NCBI RefSeq assembly: GCF_003697165.2
Contig: NZ_CP033092.2
Span: 2,976,001-3,040,000, forward strand
DNA: 64,000 nt
Reading direction: 5' to 3'
From: Escherichia coli DSM 30083 = JCM 1649 = ATCC 11775
GTDB taxonomy: Bacteria; Pseudomonadota; Gammaproteobacteria; Enterobacterales; Enterobacteriaceae
Position 1 is the stretch's first letter. Every line of letters starts with the position of its first letter. The notes beneath the pieces were generated by a model. That model did no database searches and was not told the DNA's origin. It saw nothing but the letters and a program-made list of their open reading frames with translations. Made by a program: the position numbers and the translations under genes. This document shows, one piece after another, positions 28,752-38,593 of this stretch.

Positions 28752-28979
28752 ATGCCAACTCAAGAAGCGAAAGCTCATCACGTCGGTGAATGGGCATCTC
28801 TGCGCAATACGTCGCCGGAAATAGCCGAGGCCATTTTCGAAGTCGCCGGGTACGACGAAAAAATGGCGGAAAAGATTTGGGAAGAAGGTAGCGATGAAGT
28901 GTTAGTCAAAGCCTTTGCTAAGACCGATAAAGATTCGCTTTTTTGGGGCGAACAGACCATCGAACGTAAAAACGTTTAA
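28752..28979 (+). CDS. yccJ: Small acidic protein YccJ
   Basis: A 75-residue soluble acidic protein of unknown function, cotranscribed with wrbA. It has no membrane segment or known motif; a pattern such as [24 protein letters not shown] suggests a helical fold. The ribosome site AGGAGG lies six bases before the ATG. A strong terminator follows seven bases after the stop. Confidence 0.94.
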
Positions 28980-28985
28980 CCAGCG

Positions 28986-29014
28986 ACTCCCCCGCTTCAC
29001 GCGGGGGAGTTTTC
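28986..29014 (+). terminator. Terminator after wrbA-yccJ
   Basis: A perfect ten-base stem, ACTCCCCCGC / GCGGGGGAGT, with loop TTCAC, is followed by TTTTCTGTT on the plus strand. It lies between the convergent yccJ and agp. Confidence 0.9.
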
Positions 29015-29016
29015 TG

Positions 29017-30258
29017 TTATTTCACCGCTTCATTCAATACGCTATCAAACTTATCCATTGGGCAAAAACCGTTGGCATCTATCGGGCAACCGCTTAATTC
29101 CAGCGTCACGCGCTGCGCAGGTGCCTGCAGGGTTAACGCATCGGCATTACGTAACTGTTCCGCACTCTGGTACACATATTCAATTTTCATCAGGTCGCGA
29201 TTGGCTTTGCTGTCATGCCAACGCTGGAAAACGATTTTGCCGCCAATCGGCGTGCGTTCGTTCTGGTCATGCAACTGATACGGTTTGAAATCCAGCGCCG
29301 TTAACAGAGAGGCAATGTTGGAGTCGTGCCCAACTAATACCGTGATTTTCGGTGCACTGGTGCGATCGGTGACCAGGGCTTTGTCGATATAACTGACCAG
29401 CGGTTTCGCAACATTGCGCGCCACTTCCGGTGAGGTAAACAGGCTGTCCTGGTAACCGTTTTTCAGCTTCGACAACACCTTCCACTGCTGGTCAGATTTA
29501 ATTTCTCCCCAGGCCACCTGATCCATCGGAAAACCTTCGTAGTATTGCAAAGTAAACGCATCTACCAGCGAGTTGCCAACTTTCAGCGGCCCGGAAACGC
29601 CCGGTTCTTGTTGATACTTCGCGCTAAAGGTATTTTTGCCATCTACAAGCGAACATTGTTGCTTCTCTTTACAGGCAGGGGAATCTTTATAGTTAACGAT
29701 TTGTTCCAGTAGCTTGTAGCTGTCGGTAAGCTGGAGTTTGCTGAGCTCTTTCTCCATTGCCGCCACCGCCTGTTCACTGAATGCGGCGGAATCATCGGTG
29801 ATCACTGGGTTAAAGGTGGGGTCCATAGTGCCCATTTTTTCCTGGTGATGAACATGAATATCACACCCAGGGAATGCGCCAGTAATAAAGAACTGCGCGG
29901 TCGCGACGGTGCGTTGCAGACTATTGGCATAGGCATAAACGGTGTCCGGTGGCGGGCATTCCCCTGATTTCACCATCCCCTGTTCTGCCAGCCATTCACG
30001 CATATAATGGCCCATATACACTTCGAGCACGCCCCCTTTAGTGGTGAGCTGCCCACCGGGGACGTCCCATTCAGGCCATTTATTCGGCGTCGACTGCTCC
30101 AGCACACTGCCATTGTTCGCCAGCGGCGCACGTAAGTTATGACGGCTCATCATAAGGACTTGCTGTAGCTGATAGCCTTCCGGTACGGTTTGTGCCTGAG
30201 CATTTGAAGCGAGTAAAACTATCCCTGCCACAGTTGCGGCGATTAGCGTTTTGTTCAT
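29017..30258 (-). CDS. agp: Periplasmic glucose-1-phosphatase Agp
   Basis: A 413-residue histidine acid phosphatase with a Sec signal (residues 1-22, ending NAQA). The active-site motif is SRHNLRAPL near residue 39, and the proton donor lies in GHDSNIASL. It hydrolyses glucose-1-phosphate in the periplasm and has some phytase activity. It is a paralogue of AppA at 43796 in this window. Conserved cysteine pairs (for example CPPPD, CKEKQQC, CPIDANGFCP) fit disulfides. The ATG is preceded by AGGTGTGAGG. Confidence 0.96.
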   Translation of the reverse strand: MNKTLIAATVAGIVLLASNAQAQTVPEGYQLQQVLMMSRHNLRAPLANNGSVLEQSTPNKWPEWDVPGGQLTTKGGVLEVYMGHYMREWLAEQGMVKSGECPPPDTVYAYANSLQRTVATAQFFITGAFPGCDIHVHHQEKMGTMDPTFNPVITDDSAAFSEQAVAAMEKELSKLQLTDSYKLLEQIVNYKDSPACKEKQQCSLVDGKNTFSAKYQQEPGVSGPLKVGNSLVDAFTLQYYEGFPMDQVAWGEIKSDQQWKVLSKLKNGYQDSLFTSPEVARNVAKPLVSYIDKALVTDRTSAPKITVLVGHDSNIASLLTALDFKPYQLHDQNERTPIGGKIVFQRWHDSKANRDLMKIEYVYQSAEQLRNADALTLQAPAQRVTLELSGCPIDANGFCPMDKFDSVLNEAVK

Positions 30259-30792
30259 TCCTCACACCTCTTTTGTTATCAATAATTAAAGAGTGTGACA
30301 GAAATATGTCATTTTTCCGGGAACAGGTTCGCAAAATGGCTCGTTGAACGCCTGTTTTTCTATATTCCCCTTTAAAAACAGGCAAGTTTTGACGCAAACT
30401 ATGCCTGATTAGCCCCGGCCTCGTTTACGCCGCTAATGATTACATCAGTAGCTATAAAGAAAATCAGCGGCGTTACCATTACCAATAAAAAAAGAATGTG
30501 AGACTAATAGCAATGGTTTTTAGCACATGTCTTTATCATTAAATTGCATAACGATTTAAATAGTCGAGTTGTGCATTCCTTTCCTTATTGTTTAACTTGT
30601 AAGCATGAGCCAAAAGTTCAGGAGTGAGGTAAATAAAATATGTTCCTCCCACCTTGAGGCGACCTCCCCTCCGCGATGATTTCAATAACATATTCTGTGT
30701 TGGCATATGAAATTTTGAGGATTACCCTACACTTATAGGAGTTACCTTACAGGGGTTCCTTCAATTTGTGTTGATTTACGCGAGATAACGCT
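30259..30792. promoter_or_regulatory. Divergent agp-cbpA gap
   Basis: A 534-base gap without a supported gene. It should carry the promoters of agp and of the RpoS-dependent cbpA. A perfect inverted repeat of ten-base arms, GCCTGTTTTT (30350-30359) and AAAAACAGGC (30374-30383), lies about 90 bases upstream of agp. A second imperfect dyad, CGCCGCTAATG with a later CAGCGGCG, lies near 30429-30475. I saw no convincing ORF with a ribosome site. Confidence 0.5.
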
Positions 30793-31713
30793 ATGGAATT
30801 AAAGGATTATTACGCCATCATGGGCGTGAAACCGACGGACGATCTCAAGACAATCAAGACCGCCTATCGTCGACTGGCCCGCAAATACCATCCTGATGTC
30901 AGCAAAGAACCGGATGCCGAAGCCCGCTTCAAAGAGGTCGCTGAAGCCTGGGAAGTGTTAAGTGATGAACAACGTCGCGCTGAGTATGATCAGATGTGGC
31001 AACATCGCAACGATCCGCAATTTAACCGTCAGTTCCATCATGGCGACGGTCAGAGTTTTAACGCCGAAGATTTTGACGATATCTTCTCGTCAATTTTCGG
31101 TCAGCATGCCCGCCAGAGCCGTCAACGCCCCGCCACACGCGGCCACGATATTGAAATCGAAGTGGCGGTATTCCTCGAAGAAACGCTTACTGAGCATAAG
31201 CGTACCATCAGCTATAACCTGCCGGTTTATAACGCCTTTGGCATGATCGAACAGGAAATCCCGAAAACGCTGAATGTGAAGATCCCGGCGGGCGTCGGCA
31301 ATGGTCAACGCATCCGCCTGAAAGGTCAGGGGACGCCGGGCGAAAACGGCGGTCCAAATGGCGACCTGTGGCTGGTGATTCACATTGCGCCACATCCGCT
31401 GTTTGATATTGTCGGCCAGGATCTGGAAATAGTGGTGCCGGTTAGCCCGTGGGAAGCGGCGCTGGGTACTAAAGTCACCGTTCCAACACTGAAAGAAAGC
31501 ATTTTGCTGACTATCCCGCCTGGCAGCCAGGCCGGGCAACGATTGCGCGTTAAAGGCAAAGGTCTGGTGAGCAAAAAACAGACCGGCGATCTGTATGCGG
31601 TACTGAAAATCGTGATGCCGCCGAAACCGGATGAAAACACTGCCGCGCTGTGGCAGCAACTGGCAGACGCCCAGTCGTCTTTTGATCCACGTAAAGATTG
31701 GGGGAAAGCATAA
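30793..31713 (+). CDS. cbpA: DnaJ-like co-chaperone and DNA-binding protein CbpA
   Basis: A 306-residue class II J-domain protein. The J domain lies at residues 1-70 with HPD in KYHPDVS; a short G/F-like linker holds the DIFSSIFGQ region; two C-terminal beta domains bind substrate (GVGNGQRIRLKGQG). It assists DnaK and binds curved DNA in the nucleoid during stationary phase. It partly replaces DnaJ. Its stop overlaps the cbpM start by one base, giving coupled expression of its inhibitor. Confidence 0.97.
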   Translation: MELKDYYAIMGVKPTDDLKTIKTAYRRLARKYHPDVSKEPDAEARFKEVAEAWEVLSDEQRRAEYDQMWQHRNDPQFNRQFHHGDGQSFNAEDFDDIFSSIFGQHARQSRQRPATRGHDIEIEVAVFLEETLTEHKRTISYNLPVYNAFGMIEQEIPKTLNVKIPAGVGNGQRIRLKGQGTPGENGGPNGDLWLVIHIAPHPLFDIVGQDLEIVVPVSPWEAALGTKVTVPTLKESILLTIPPGSQAGQRLRVKGKGLVSKKQTGDLYAVLKIVMPPKPDENTAALWQQLADAQSSFDPRKDWGKA

Positions 31714-32018
31714 TGGCTAATGTTACGGTGACTTTTACTATTACCGAATTTTGCCTGCATACCGGCATCTCTGAAGAGGAGTTGAATGAAATTGTCGGTT
31801 TGGGGGTGGTTGAACCGAGTGAGATCCAGGAGACAACCTGGGTATTTGACGACCATGCCGCCATTGTGGTGCAACGCGCGGTACGCCTGCGTCATGAACT
31901 GGCTCTGGACTGGCCGGGGATCGCGGTGGCGCTGACGTTAATGGATGATATTGCGCACCTGAAGCAGGAAAACCGCCTGCTGCGCCAGCGGCTTTCCCGG
32001 TTTGTGGCTCACCCGTGA
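31713..32018 (+). CDS. cbpM: CbpA modulator CbpM
   Basis: A 101-residue cytoplasmic MerR-like protein that binds the J domain of CbpA and blocks both its co-chaperone and DNA-binding activity. Features are an N-terminal helix-turn-helix-like part (TEFCLHTGISEEELNEIV), and a C-terminal helix with LKQENRLLRQRL, likely a dimerising coiled coil. The start ATG overlaps the TAA of cbpA (TAATG). A longer start at 31698 inside cbpA was rejected. Confidence 0.96.
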   Translation: MANVTVTFTITEFCLHTGISEEELNEIVGLGVVEPSEIQETTWVFDDHAAIVVQRAVRLRHELALDWPGIAVALTLMDDIAHLKQENRLLRQRLSRFVAHP

Positions 32019-32025
32019 GTTTGTT

Positions 32026-32368
32026 GCCTGATGCGACGCTTAACGCGTCTTATCAGGCCCACAAAAAGCGCTGTTCCCGTAGGCCGGATAAGGCGTTCTC
32101 GCCGCATCCGGCAACTGCGCCATAATGCCTGATGCGACGCTTAACGCATCTTATCAGGCCCACAAAAAGCACTGTTCCCGTAGGCCGGATAAGGCGTTCT
32201 CGCCGCATCCGGCAACTGCGCACTAATGCCTGATGCGACGCTTAACGCATCTTATCAGGCCCACAAAAAGCACTGTTCCCGTAGGCCGGATAAGGCGTTC
32301 TCGCCGCATCCGGCAACTGCGCACTAATGCCTGATGCGACGCCTGCCGCGTCTTATCAGGCCTACAAA
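32026..32368. repeat. REP/BIME array with a 101-bp period
   Basis: Three nearly identical units begin at 32026, 32127 and 32228, and a terminal half unit runs from 32329 to 32368. Each unit pairs one REP (GCCTGATGCGACGC ... CTTATCAGGC) with an oppositely oriented REP (GTAGGCCGGATAAGGCG ... GCCGCATCCGGC), with a CACAAAAAGC spacer. Seven REPs in total. Units two and three are almost identical; unit one differs at a few bases. The array lies between convergent cbpM and torD, where REPs limit mRNA decay and bind gyrase or IHF. Confidence 0.95.
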
Positions 32369-32373
32369 CGGCA

Positions 32374-32973
32374 TTATCTTTTTTGGTAGTCACACTCCAC
32401 TAACACCAGCAATAACTGGCTTAGTGCCGCGTAAAAACCAAAACTGTCATACTGTCGACAACGCGCAGCAAACTCTGGTAACCATTCCCGCAGCGCCGTC
32501 AGTGTTTTTTGCCGCAAACCGTCGATTCTTCGCGCAGGAACGGTCCCCTCTCCCAGCGAAAAATGCAGATGACTCAACAACTCGAGATAGATCGCCAGAT
32601 GATCTGCCGGTTCGTTGAAATTGCCGCTGGTCTCCATCCCTGCCTCAACTAACAAGCGTTTAATCTCTTGCTCGTCCTGTTTGTAGGCCGATGCATACGG
32701 CAGCGCCGCTTGTTTGTCGGTCATCAGAAACAGGCCGCAAAAGTCAGCGGCCAGTTCCAGACGGGCATCGTCACGTACTGTCAGAGTGGCAATACTGTTT
32801 TCCAGCCCATTCACCGCCGCAGTGAGCGGAGGTTCGCTTTTCAGCAACGAAAACCATTCAGCCATCTGCGCACTGGCGATTTGCGTCAGTTGTTCATCGT
32901 CCAGTTCACGGGAGAACAACTGCGCCAGCCAGGCGTAAACACAGGCAATCTGTTGTACTGTCAGCGTGGTCAT
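32374..32973 (-). CDS. torD: TorA-specific chaperone TorD
   Basis: A 199-residue all-helical cytoplasmic redox-enzyme maturation chaperone. It binds the Tat signal peptide of apo-TorA, prevents early export and helps molybdenum cofactor insertion. Typical features include the [16 protein letters not shown] segment near the middle. Its ATG overlaps the torA stop in an ATGA junction (32970-32973). The extended frame to 33006 was rejected. Confidence 0.96.
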
Positions 32974-35516
32974 GATTTCACCTGCGACGCGGGAATATAT
33001 TCGCACTGCGCCACCATCTCCACGGGGCCGTTAAACGCCGTCACCTGCTCCACTGTTCCGTTGTACTTCTCAATTTCCACCAGCGTAGTGTGCGCACTGG
33101 TCGCCTGCGCCAGCTGCGAAGTACCGATGTCGATGGTCAACACGTTGGGGTTACCGTATTTGCACAGCGCCCCTGGCTCGCCGCCTTTGTCCGGATCGTA
33201 CCATGCCCCTTCGTGAATTCGCGCCACGCCGGGTGCATAACGGTCAGAAACCACTGCTCCAGCCAACACCTGACCACGAACGTTAAAGACGCGTACCACA
33301 TCACCGTGACGAATACCGCGCGCGCTGGCATCCTGCGGGCTAATAAATACTGGCTCTTTACCCGCTACGGTATATTGCTGACGCAGAGTTTCCGACTCAC
33401 ATAACTGCGAGTGAAGTCGGAAATCCGGATGCACAGATTGCAGATGCAACGGATACTTCTGCGAGCCAGGCCCACCGTGGGAGCGTTCGATTTTCTCAAA
33501 CCACATCGGATGCCCCTGACAATCGTCGTAGTTCATGTCGGCGATGGTTTTTGAGTAGATCTCAATCAGGCCACTCGGCGTGCCCAGCGGTTCGAGATCC
33601 GGATCTTCGCGGAATGCCTGGTGGCGAACAAACATCTGCGGATGGTCAAACTCGACGTACTCTTTGTTATTCCAGAAGTCATCAAACGCTGGCAGATGAA
33701 CGCCGCGTCCTTTGCCTTGTTGTACACCTTCCTGCCAGATGCGTTTCAGCCAGCCCATCTCGTCCAGCCCTTCGGTAAAGGCTTCTTCGCGATTAAAGCG
33801 GCGGCACAGCTCGCGGAAAATATCAAAGTCGTTGCGCGCCTCGAACTGCGGCGGCACGACCTGTTTCATGGCGATGATGCCACGATTGGAGTGGTTGCCG
33901 TACTGGTCGAGATCGTTACGCTCAAACTGCGTGGTCGCAGGCAGCACGATATCGGCAAAGCGGCAGGTTGAGGTCCACTGGTTATCTATGGCGATAACCG
34001 TTTCCAGCTTGCGCCAGCCTTCAATAATGCGGTTGATCTGCTGATGGCGATGGAACGGGTTAGTTCCGGCAAAAATACACATTTTCAGCGGCGGCAGTTT
34101 TACCGATTTACCGTTCCAGTTGATCACTTTCCCCGGTTCGAGGATCGCATCGATAAAACGGGCAATCGGAATGGTGCTGCTGTAGCCTTTGTAGTCACTG
34201 TTGTCGTGAACAGGCGGAATCGACGTAGAGCCGGAGAAACCACTCAAAATAACGCCTTTACGCCCCGGCGTGCCTGCGCCGTTATAGTGCCAGCCAAAAC
34301 CAAAACCACCACCTGGCAGGCCAATTTGCCCCAGCATCGCCGCCAGAACGACAATCATCCACGCCCACTGTTCACCGTGCTGCATACGCTGTACGCACCA
34401 GCCAGCAATAATCTGCGTTCTGTTCGCCGCCATCTGCCGTGCCAGCCCACGAATGGTTTCGGCATCAATGCCGGTCAGTTTTTCAGCCCATGCGGCATCT
34501 TTCGGCTGACCGTCTTTCTCACCCAGCAGATACGGCAGGAACTGCTCAAAACCTACACAGTAGTTAGCGAGGAAGTTTTTGTCGTACAGGTTTTCACTGT
34601 ACAGCGTATACGCCAGCGCCAGTTGCAGCGGCACGTCAGTTTGCGGGTTAACCGCAATGTGCTTCACATGCTCGCGCCCCAGATACTCATGGGTGGATGT
34701 GACAACCGGATCGATGCTGATGACCTCAATTTCACCGGCGGCGACTTTCGCTTTTAGCTGCTCGTAATATTCATAAACATCGTGATCCGGGCACCACCAG
34801 TTCGCTTGCTGGTTTTTCAACAAATCGGAGCCCCACAGCACAATAGTTTTGCTGTTCTGCAATACCAGCGGCCAGGAGGTTTGCTGTTCATACACTTCCA
34901 TCGAACCTACCACGCGCGGCAGGATCACCTGCGCAGCCCCGGTAGAGTAATCTCCGCCCGTACCCACGCTATTACCATGTAAGGCAATAGCTTTCGCCAG
35001 CATCCCCGAAGCGTTATGGAACATCCCTGTCGATTGCCAACCACTGGCGGTCAGCAAGGCACTCGGCCCGTGAGTTTTCTGTACGCGTTCCAGTTCTTCA
35101 TAGAACATGTCGAGGGCTTCATCCCAGCTCACGCGCACAAAACGGTTATCACCGCGTTGGGAGGTGTCGCTCAGATGGCGCTTACGCAGCCAGTCCACGC
35201 GTACCATCGGGTAACGAATACGCGCCGCGTTGTGTACATGATCCGGCAATCCGGCGATCATTTTCGACGGATATTTATCCAGTTCGAACGGTTTTGCTGC
35301 CACAAAGCGACCATCCTTCACCGTCGCGCGGATAGCCCCCCAGTGCGACCCGGTAAGAATGCCCTCTTTCGAGATGACAGCCTCAGTCGCCGCTTGCGTC
35401 GCAGTCGCACGGCGCGGCGTTAACAATGACGGCCCCAGCATCCCGGCGACGGTTAAGCCGCCGAGTTGTGCCAGAAAACGCCGACGTGATGCCTGAAAGA
35501 GATCGTTATTGTTCAT
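32970..35516 (-). CDS. torA: Trimethylamine N-oxide reductase catalytic subunit TorA
   Basis: An 848-residue periplasmic molybdoenzyme of the DMSO reductase family that reduces TMAO to trimethylamine in anaerobic respiration. The twin-arginine signal [12 protein letters not shown] (arginines 11-13) is cleaved after residue 39 in the known protein. The bis-MGD domain is visible from [11 protein letters not shown] onwards, with the serine ligand region [10 protein letters not shown], and a C-terminal cofactor-binding domain ([12 protein letters not shown] to the end). It is second in torCAD: its ATG overlaps the torC stop by one base. No defects seen. Confidence 0.97.
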
Positions 35517-36688
35517 TATTTTTCTTCCTTCTTATCGCCGTGAGCTTTACCTGCGGTGTCAGACGCATTCATTTGCAGATATTTCAACAAGGTGCGTTCT
35601 TCACGTTTATCGAGGCTGGTAAAGCCAATCATGCCGTTGAGCGTGCCGATCCAACCGTTAGCGTCAAAGTGGGATATTTCCGGTGCGCCGTGGCACTGGT
35701 TACAGGTGCCGTTGTACAGCGAATCCGCATAAGCCCAGATCGGTTTGATATCGTTCACCATGTCGCCTTTCTTCATCCACGCAGTGGCCTGCAACTTGCT
35801 CCACTCGGTATTGGTGTCGGCAACGGTGGTTTTCTCCAGTGTTTTCACCTGCTGCTGCACATCACCACGAATCGAGGCAACAAAGATGCGTTTACCTGGG
35901 AATTGGGTGAGTACACGCTGACGTCCTGCACTTTCCGTCCAGCCAGTGATTTCAATTTGCAGCCAGTCGCCGTCACGTTTAAGGACTTTCACTTCCGAAG
36001 CAGGCAGCAGAGAACCAGACGCTTCTTTATCGCCTTTCGCCGCATAAATCGGCTTAATATCAATGGAGTACAGCGTGTCACCACTATCATTAGCACTGGC
36101 GCGCAGCTCATCGAACTGCTTACGGAAGCCACTACTCATATCCGGTAACTGGTGGGCAATACCTTTATGACAGTCGATGCAGGATTGATTATCTTTCGCT
36201 GCCACCTTCATCTGACGCGCCGCTTCAGGATGCTGCTTCGCATGATCCATCGCATCGTAGTTATGGCAGGAGCGGCAGGTTGCCGAGTTGTTTTCTTTCA
36301 TTCGCGCCCATTCACGCTCGGCAAGTTCCGCGCGTTTGGCTTCAAATTTCTCAGGTGTATCAATGGAGTGGGCAATAAAGGTCTGGTAAATGTCGTTGCT
36401 CGCTTCCAGTTTGCGCTTCACCATGCCTGGAATATCCGGCGGGATATGACAGTCATGGCATTCAGCTCGCACGCCGGAGGCGTTCTGGAAATGCACCGAC
36501 TGTTTATATTCTTCATACACCGGTTGCATACTGTGGCAACTGACACAAAATTCGGTTGTGCTGGTGACTTTGATCCCAACGTGTGGCAATACAATCAGCG
36601 CAATGCCAATCACAATCCCAGTAGCGACCAGCGCCAGTACCGACCAACGAGCACTGGGTCGGCGTAGCGCGTTCCAGAGTTTCCGCAT
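35516..36688 (-). CDS. torC: Pentaheme c-type cytochrome TorC
   Basis: A 390-residue NapC/NirT-family membrane-anchored cytochrome that passes electrons from menaquinol to TorA. One N-terminal membrane helix (about residues 14-37) is followed by four CxxCH sites in the NapC-like domain (CVSCH, CHDCH, CRSCH, CIDCH) and a fifth, CNQCH, in the C-terminal domain. The ATG at 36688 follows GGGG; an extended frame to 36736 would run into the tor boxes and was rejected. Apo-TorC is also known to signal to TorS. Confidence 0.96.
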   Translation of the reverse strand: MRKLWNALRRPSARWSVLALVATGIVIGIALIVLPHVGIKVTSTTEFCVSCHSMQPVYEEYKQSVHFQNASGVRAECHDCHIPPDIPGMVKRKLEASNDIYQTFIAHSIDTPEKFEAKRAELAEREWARMKENNSATCRSCHNYDAMDHAKQHPEAARQMKVAAKDNQSCIDCHKGIAHQLPDMSSGFRKQFDELRASANDSGDTLYSIDIKPIYAAKGDKEASGSLLPASEVKVLKRDGDWLQIEITGWTESAGRQRVLTQFPGKRIFVASIRGDVQQQVKTLEKTTVADTNTEWSKLQATAWMKKGDMVNDIKPIWAYADSLYNGTCNQCHGAPEISHFDANGWIGTLNGMIGFTSLDKREERTLLKYLQMNASDTAGKAHGDKKEEK

Positions 36689-36736
36689 AATAGCCCCTGT
36701 AAAATTATGGTTTAGTGAAGCGATCTTAATGAGCAA

Positions 36737-36799
36737 ATATGAACAGCGGCACTGGTCAGGATGAACAGCTTACGGCAGAATATGAACAGATATGAACAG
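36737..36799 (-). promoter_or_regulatory. Four tor boxes (TorR sites) of the torCAD promoter
   Basis: ATATGAACAG, the complement of the TorR decamer CTGTTCATAT, occurs exactly at 36737-36746, 36780-36789 and 36790-36799, and in the degenerate form GGATGAACAG at 36759-36768. Four boxes in this order are the known architecture of the torC-torR intergenic region. TorR bound here activates torCAD and also represses its own gene. Confidence 0.92.
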
Positions 36800-36817
36800 A
36801 ATGAGTAAAACCCTCTG

Positions 36818-37510
36818 ATGCCACATCACATTGTTATTGTTGAAGATGAGCCGGTTACCCAGGCGCGATTACAATCTTACTTCACTCAGGAGGGGTATAC
36901 CGTTTCCGTTACGGCGAGCGGTGCCGGGCTGCGGGAAATTATGCAGAATCAGCCGGTGGATTTGATTCTGCTGGATATCAATTTGCCCGATGAAAATGGC
37001 CTGATGTTAACCCGCGCCCTGCGAGAACGCTCAACGGTGGGGATTATTCTGGTTACCGGACGCAGCGATCGGATTGACCGTATTGTTGGGCTGGAAATGG
37101 GCGCAGACGATTACGTCACCAAACCGCTGGAGCTGCGCGAACTGGTGGTACGAGTGAAAAATTTGCTCTGGCGAATCGACCTCGCGCGACAGGCGCAACC
37201 GCACACTCAGGACAACTGCTATCGCTTTGCCGGTTATTGCCTGAATGTGTCGCGCCATACGCTGGAGCGGGATGGCGAGCCGATTAAACTGACCCGCGCA
37301 GAGTATGAAATGCTGGTGGCATTTGTGACTAATCCGGGCGAAATTCTCAGCCGTGAACGTCTGCTGCGTATGCTCTCTGCGCGTCGGGTGGAAAACCCTG
37401 ACCTGCGCACCGTCGATGTGTTAATTCGTCGTTTACGCCATAAACTCAGTGCGGATTTACTGGTGACACAACATGGCGAAGGTTATTTCTTAGCCGCTGA
37501 TGTGTGCTGA
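36818..37510 (+). CDS. torR: Response regulator TorR
   Basis: A 230-residue OmpR-family response regulator. The receiver domain has EDE near the start, the phosphorylation aspartate in LILLDINLPDE (about residue 53) and the lysine in VTKPLELREL. A winged-helix DNA-binding domain follows (RAEYEMLVAFVTNPGEILSRERLL; RTVDVLIRRLRHKL). It is phosphorylated by TorS and activates torCAD in the presence of TMAO. Its last 28 bases overlap the end of convergent torT. Confidence 0.97.
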   Translation: MPHHIVIVEDEPVTQARLQSYFTQEGYTVSVTASGAGLREIMQNQPVDLILLDINLPDENGLMLTRALRERSTVGIILVTGRSDRIDRIVGLEMGADDYVTKPLELRELVVRVKNLLWRIDLARQAQPHTQDNCYRFAGYCLNVSRHTLERDGEPIKLTRAEYEMLVAFVTNPGEILSRERLLRMLSARRVENPDLRTVDVLIRRLRHKLSADLLVTQHGEGYFLAADVC

Positions 37511-38511
37511 TAAAAATAAACCGGACGAAATCCCCCTGGTGACAGCGAGCGGCGGATATGTTCGCGGTCGGCATTTTTCGGCGTCATGACTAAAATCGGT
37601 GGGCTGACATTATCAGACACCGATTGCCCCTGTAATTGCCTGATAGCCTGCTCAACCGCCAGTTCCCCCTGCCAGACCATTTGATCGCTGGCTGCCATAA
37701 TCACTCTTCCCCGCTTCAACCCGCGATACACCTGATGTGAAAGATAAAACGACACCACGGTAAGCGGCGTTTTCAGGTTGCGCCCTTCCCCCATTGCCGC
37801 CTCTGCCGCAATGGCCGTTCCGGCAACGACGTCGATTTCTGGATGGCGTTCCAGCATCTCCTGCAGCAGGTTACGCTGGATTTCAATATCGTTATCACCG
37901 AGCGCAATATCAACAATACGTACCGGGCTTCCGGCAATGGCTGCGCGAAAACCCTCTACCATCTCCTTACTGCCCCCGGCGTTATCGGGGCCGGGCATCA
38001 ACAGCACGTTCAGTGGTTTACCGTGCGCCCATTGCACCAGATATCGCCCTGGTTGATAGCCCATCTGAAACCAGGGCACACCAACGCGGCTTTTCACCTG
38101 GGGAGCATCAATAGCATTCACCAGTTCGATCACCGGCAGATTTGCTACCTGCTTTTGCAGATCGGGAAATGACGTCGTGCTACTACCGAGCAAAATGGCC
38201 TCTGCGCCCCACTGTTTACACTGGTCGATTTGTGCTTGCTGGGTAGCCAACTGGCTGTAGCCGCCTGCCTCCAGCACTTTTAAATCCACACCGTAGCGGC
38301 GAGCAGCCTCCTGCATACCATAGTTCAACGATAACCAGTATGAATCTTTCAAACTGGGATAAAGCGCGCACAGTTTCCATGCGCGTTTGGCTTTTAGCGG
38401 CGTAGAGGCTTGCACCGTGTAATGCTGTGCATCATGCCAGCGCAACAGGTTATCAGCCGAAAATGCCGATAACATGAAAAGGGAAAGAAGTAAAAATAGC
38501 AGTACGCGCAT
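37483..38511 (-). CDS. torT: Periplasmic TMAO-sensing protein TorT
   Basis: A 342-residue periplasmic-binding-protein-fold sensor partner (LacI/RbsB-like). Signal peptide residues 1-18 (LLFLLLSLFMLSAFS). The two-lobed fold is indicated by the DSYWLSLNYGMQEAARRYGVDLKVLEAGGY segment, typical of sugar-binding homologues. It binds TMAO and interacts with the TorS sensor domain. It is divergent from torS and overlaps the torR 3' end by 28 bases on the other strand. Confidence 0.96.
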   Translation of the reverse strand: MRVLLFLLLSLFMLSAFSADNLLRWHDAQHYTVQASTPLKAKRAWKLCALYPSLKDSYWLSLNYGMQEAARRYGVDLKVLEAGGYSQLATQQAQIDQCKQWGAEAILLGSSTTSFPDLQKQVANLPVIELVNAIDAPQVKSRVGVPWFQMGYQPGRYLVQWAHGKPLNVLLMPGPDNAGGSKEMVEGFRAAIAGSPVRIVDIALGDNDIEIQRNLLQEMLERHPEIDVVAGTAIAAEAAMGEGRNLKTPLTVVSFYLSHQVYRGLKRGRVIMAASDQMVWQGELAVEQAIRQLQGQSVSDNVSPPILVMTPKNADREHIRRSLSPGGFRPVYFYQHTSAAKK

Positions 38512-38593
38512 GATAGCCTCATCAATAATAAGGCTTTATGCTAGATGCATTCTGCTTTGCGACTCAACCTTTTTCACCTAAAGTGCACCGACC

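Noticed and set aside
32026..32368. CRISPR array
   Set aside because: The repeat is regular, but each unit is a pair of REP palindromes and the spacers are identical, not unique. No cas genes lie near.
34044..34757. 237-codon ORF antisense to torA
   Set aside because: Long open antisense frame inside an intact gene; no motif and no conserved context.
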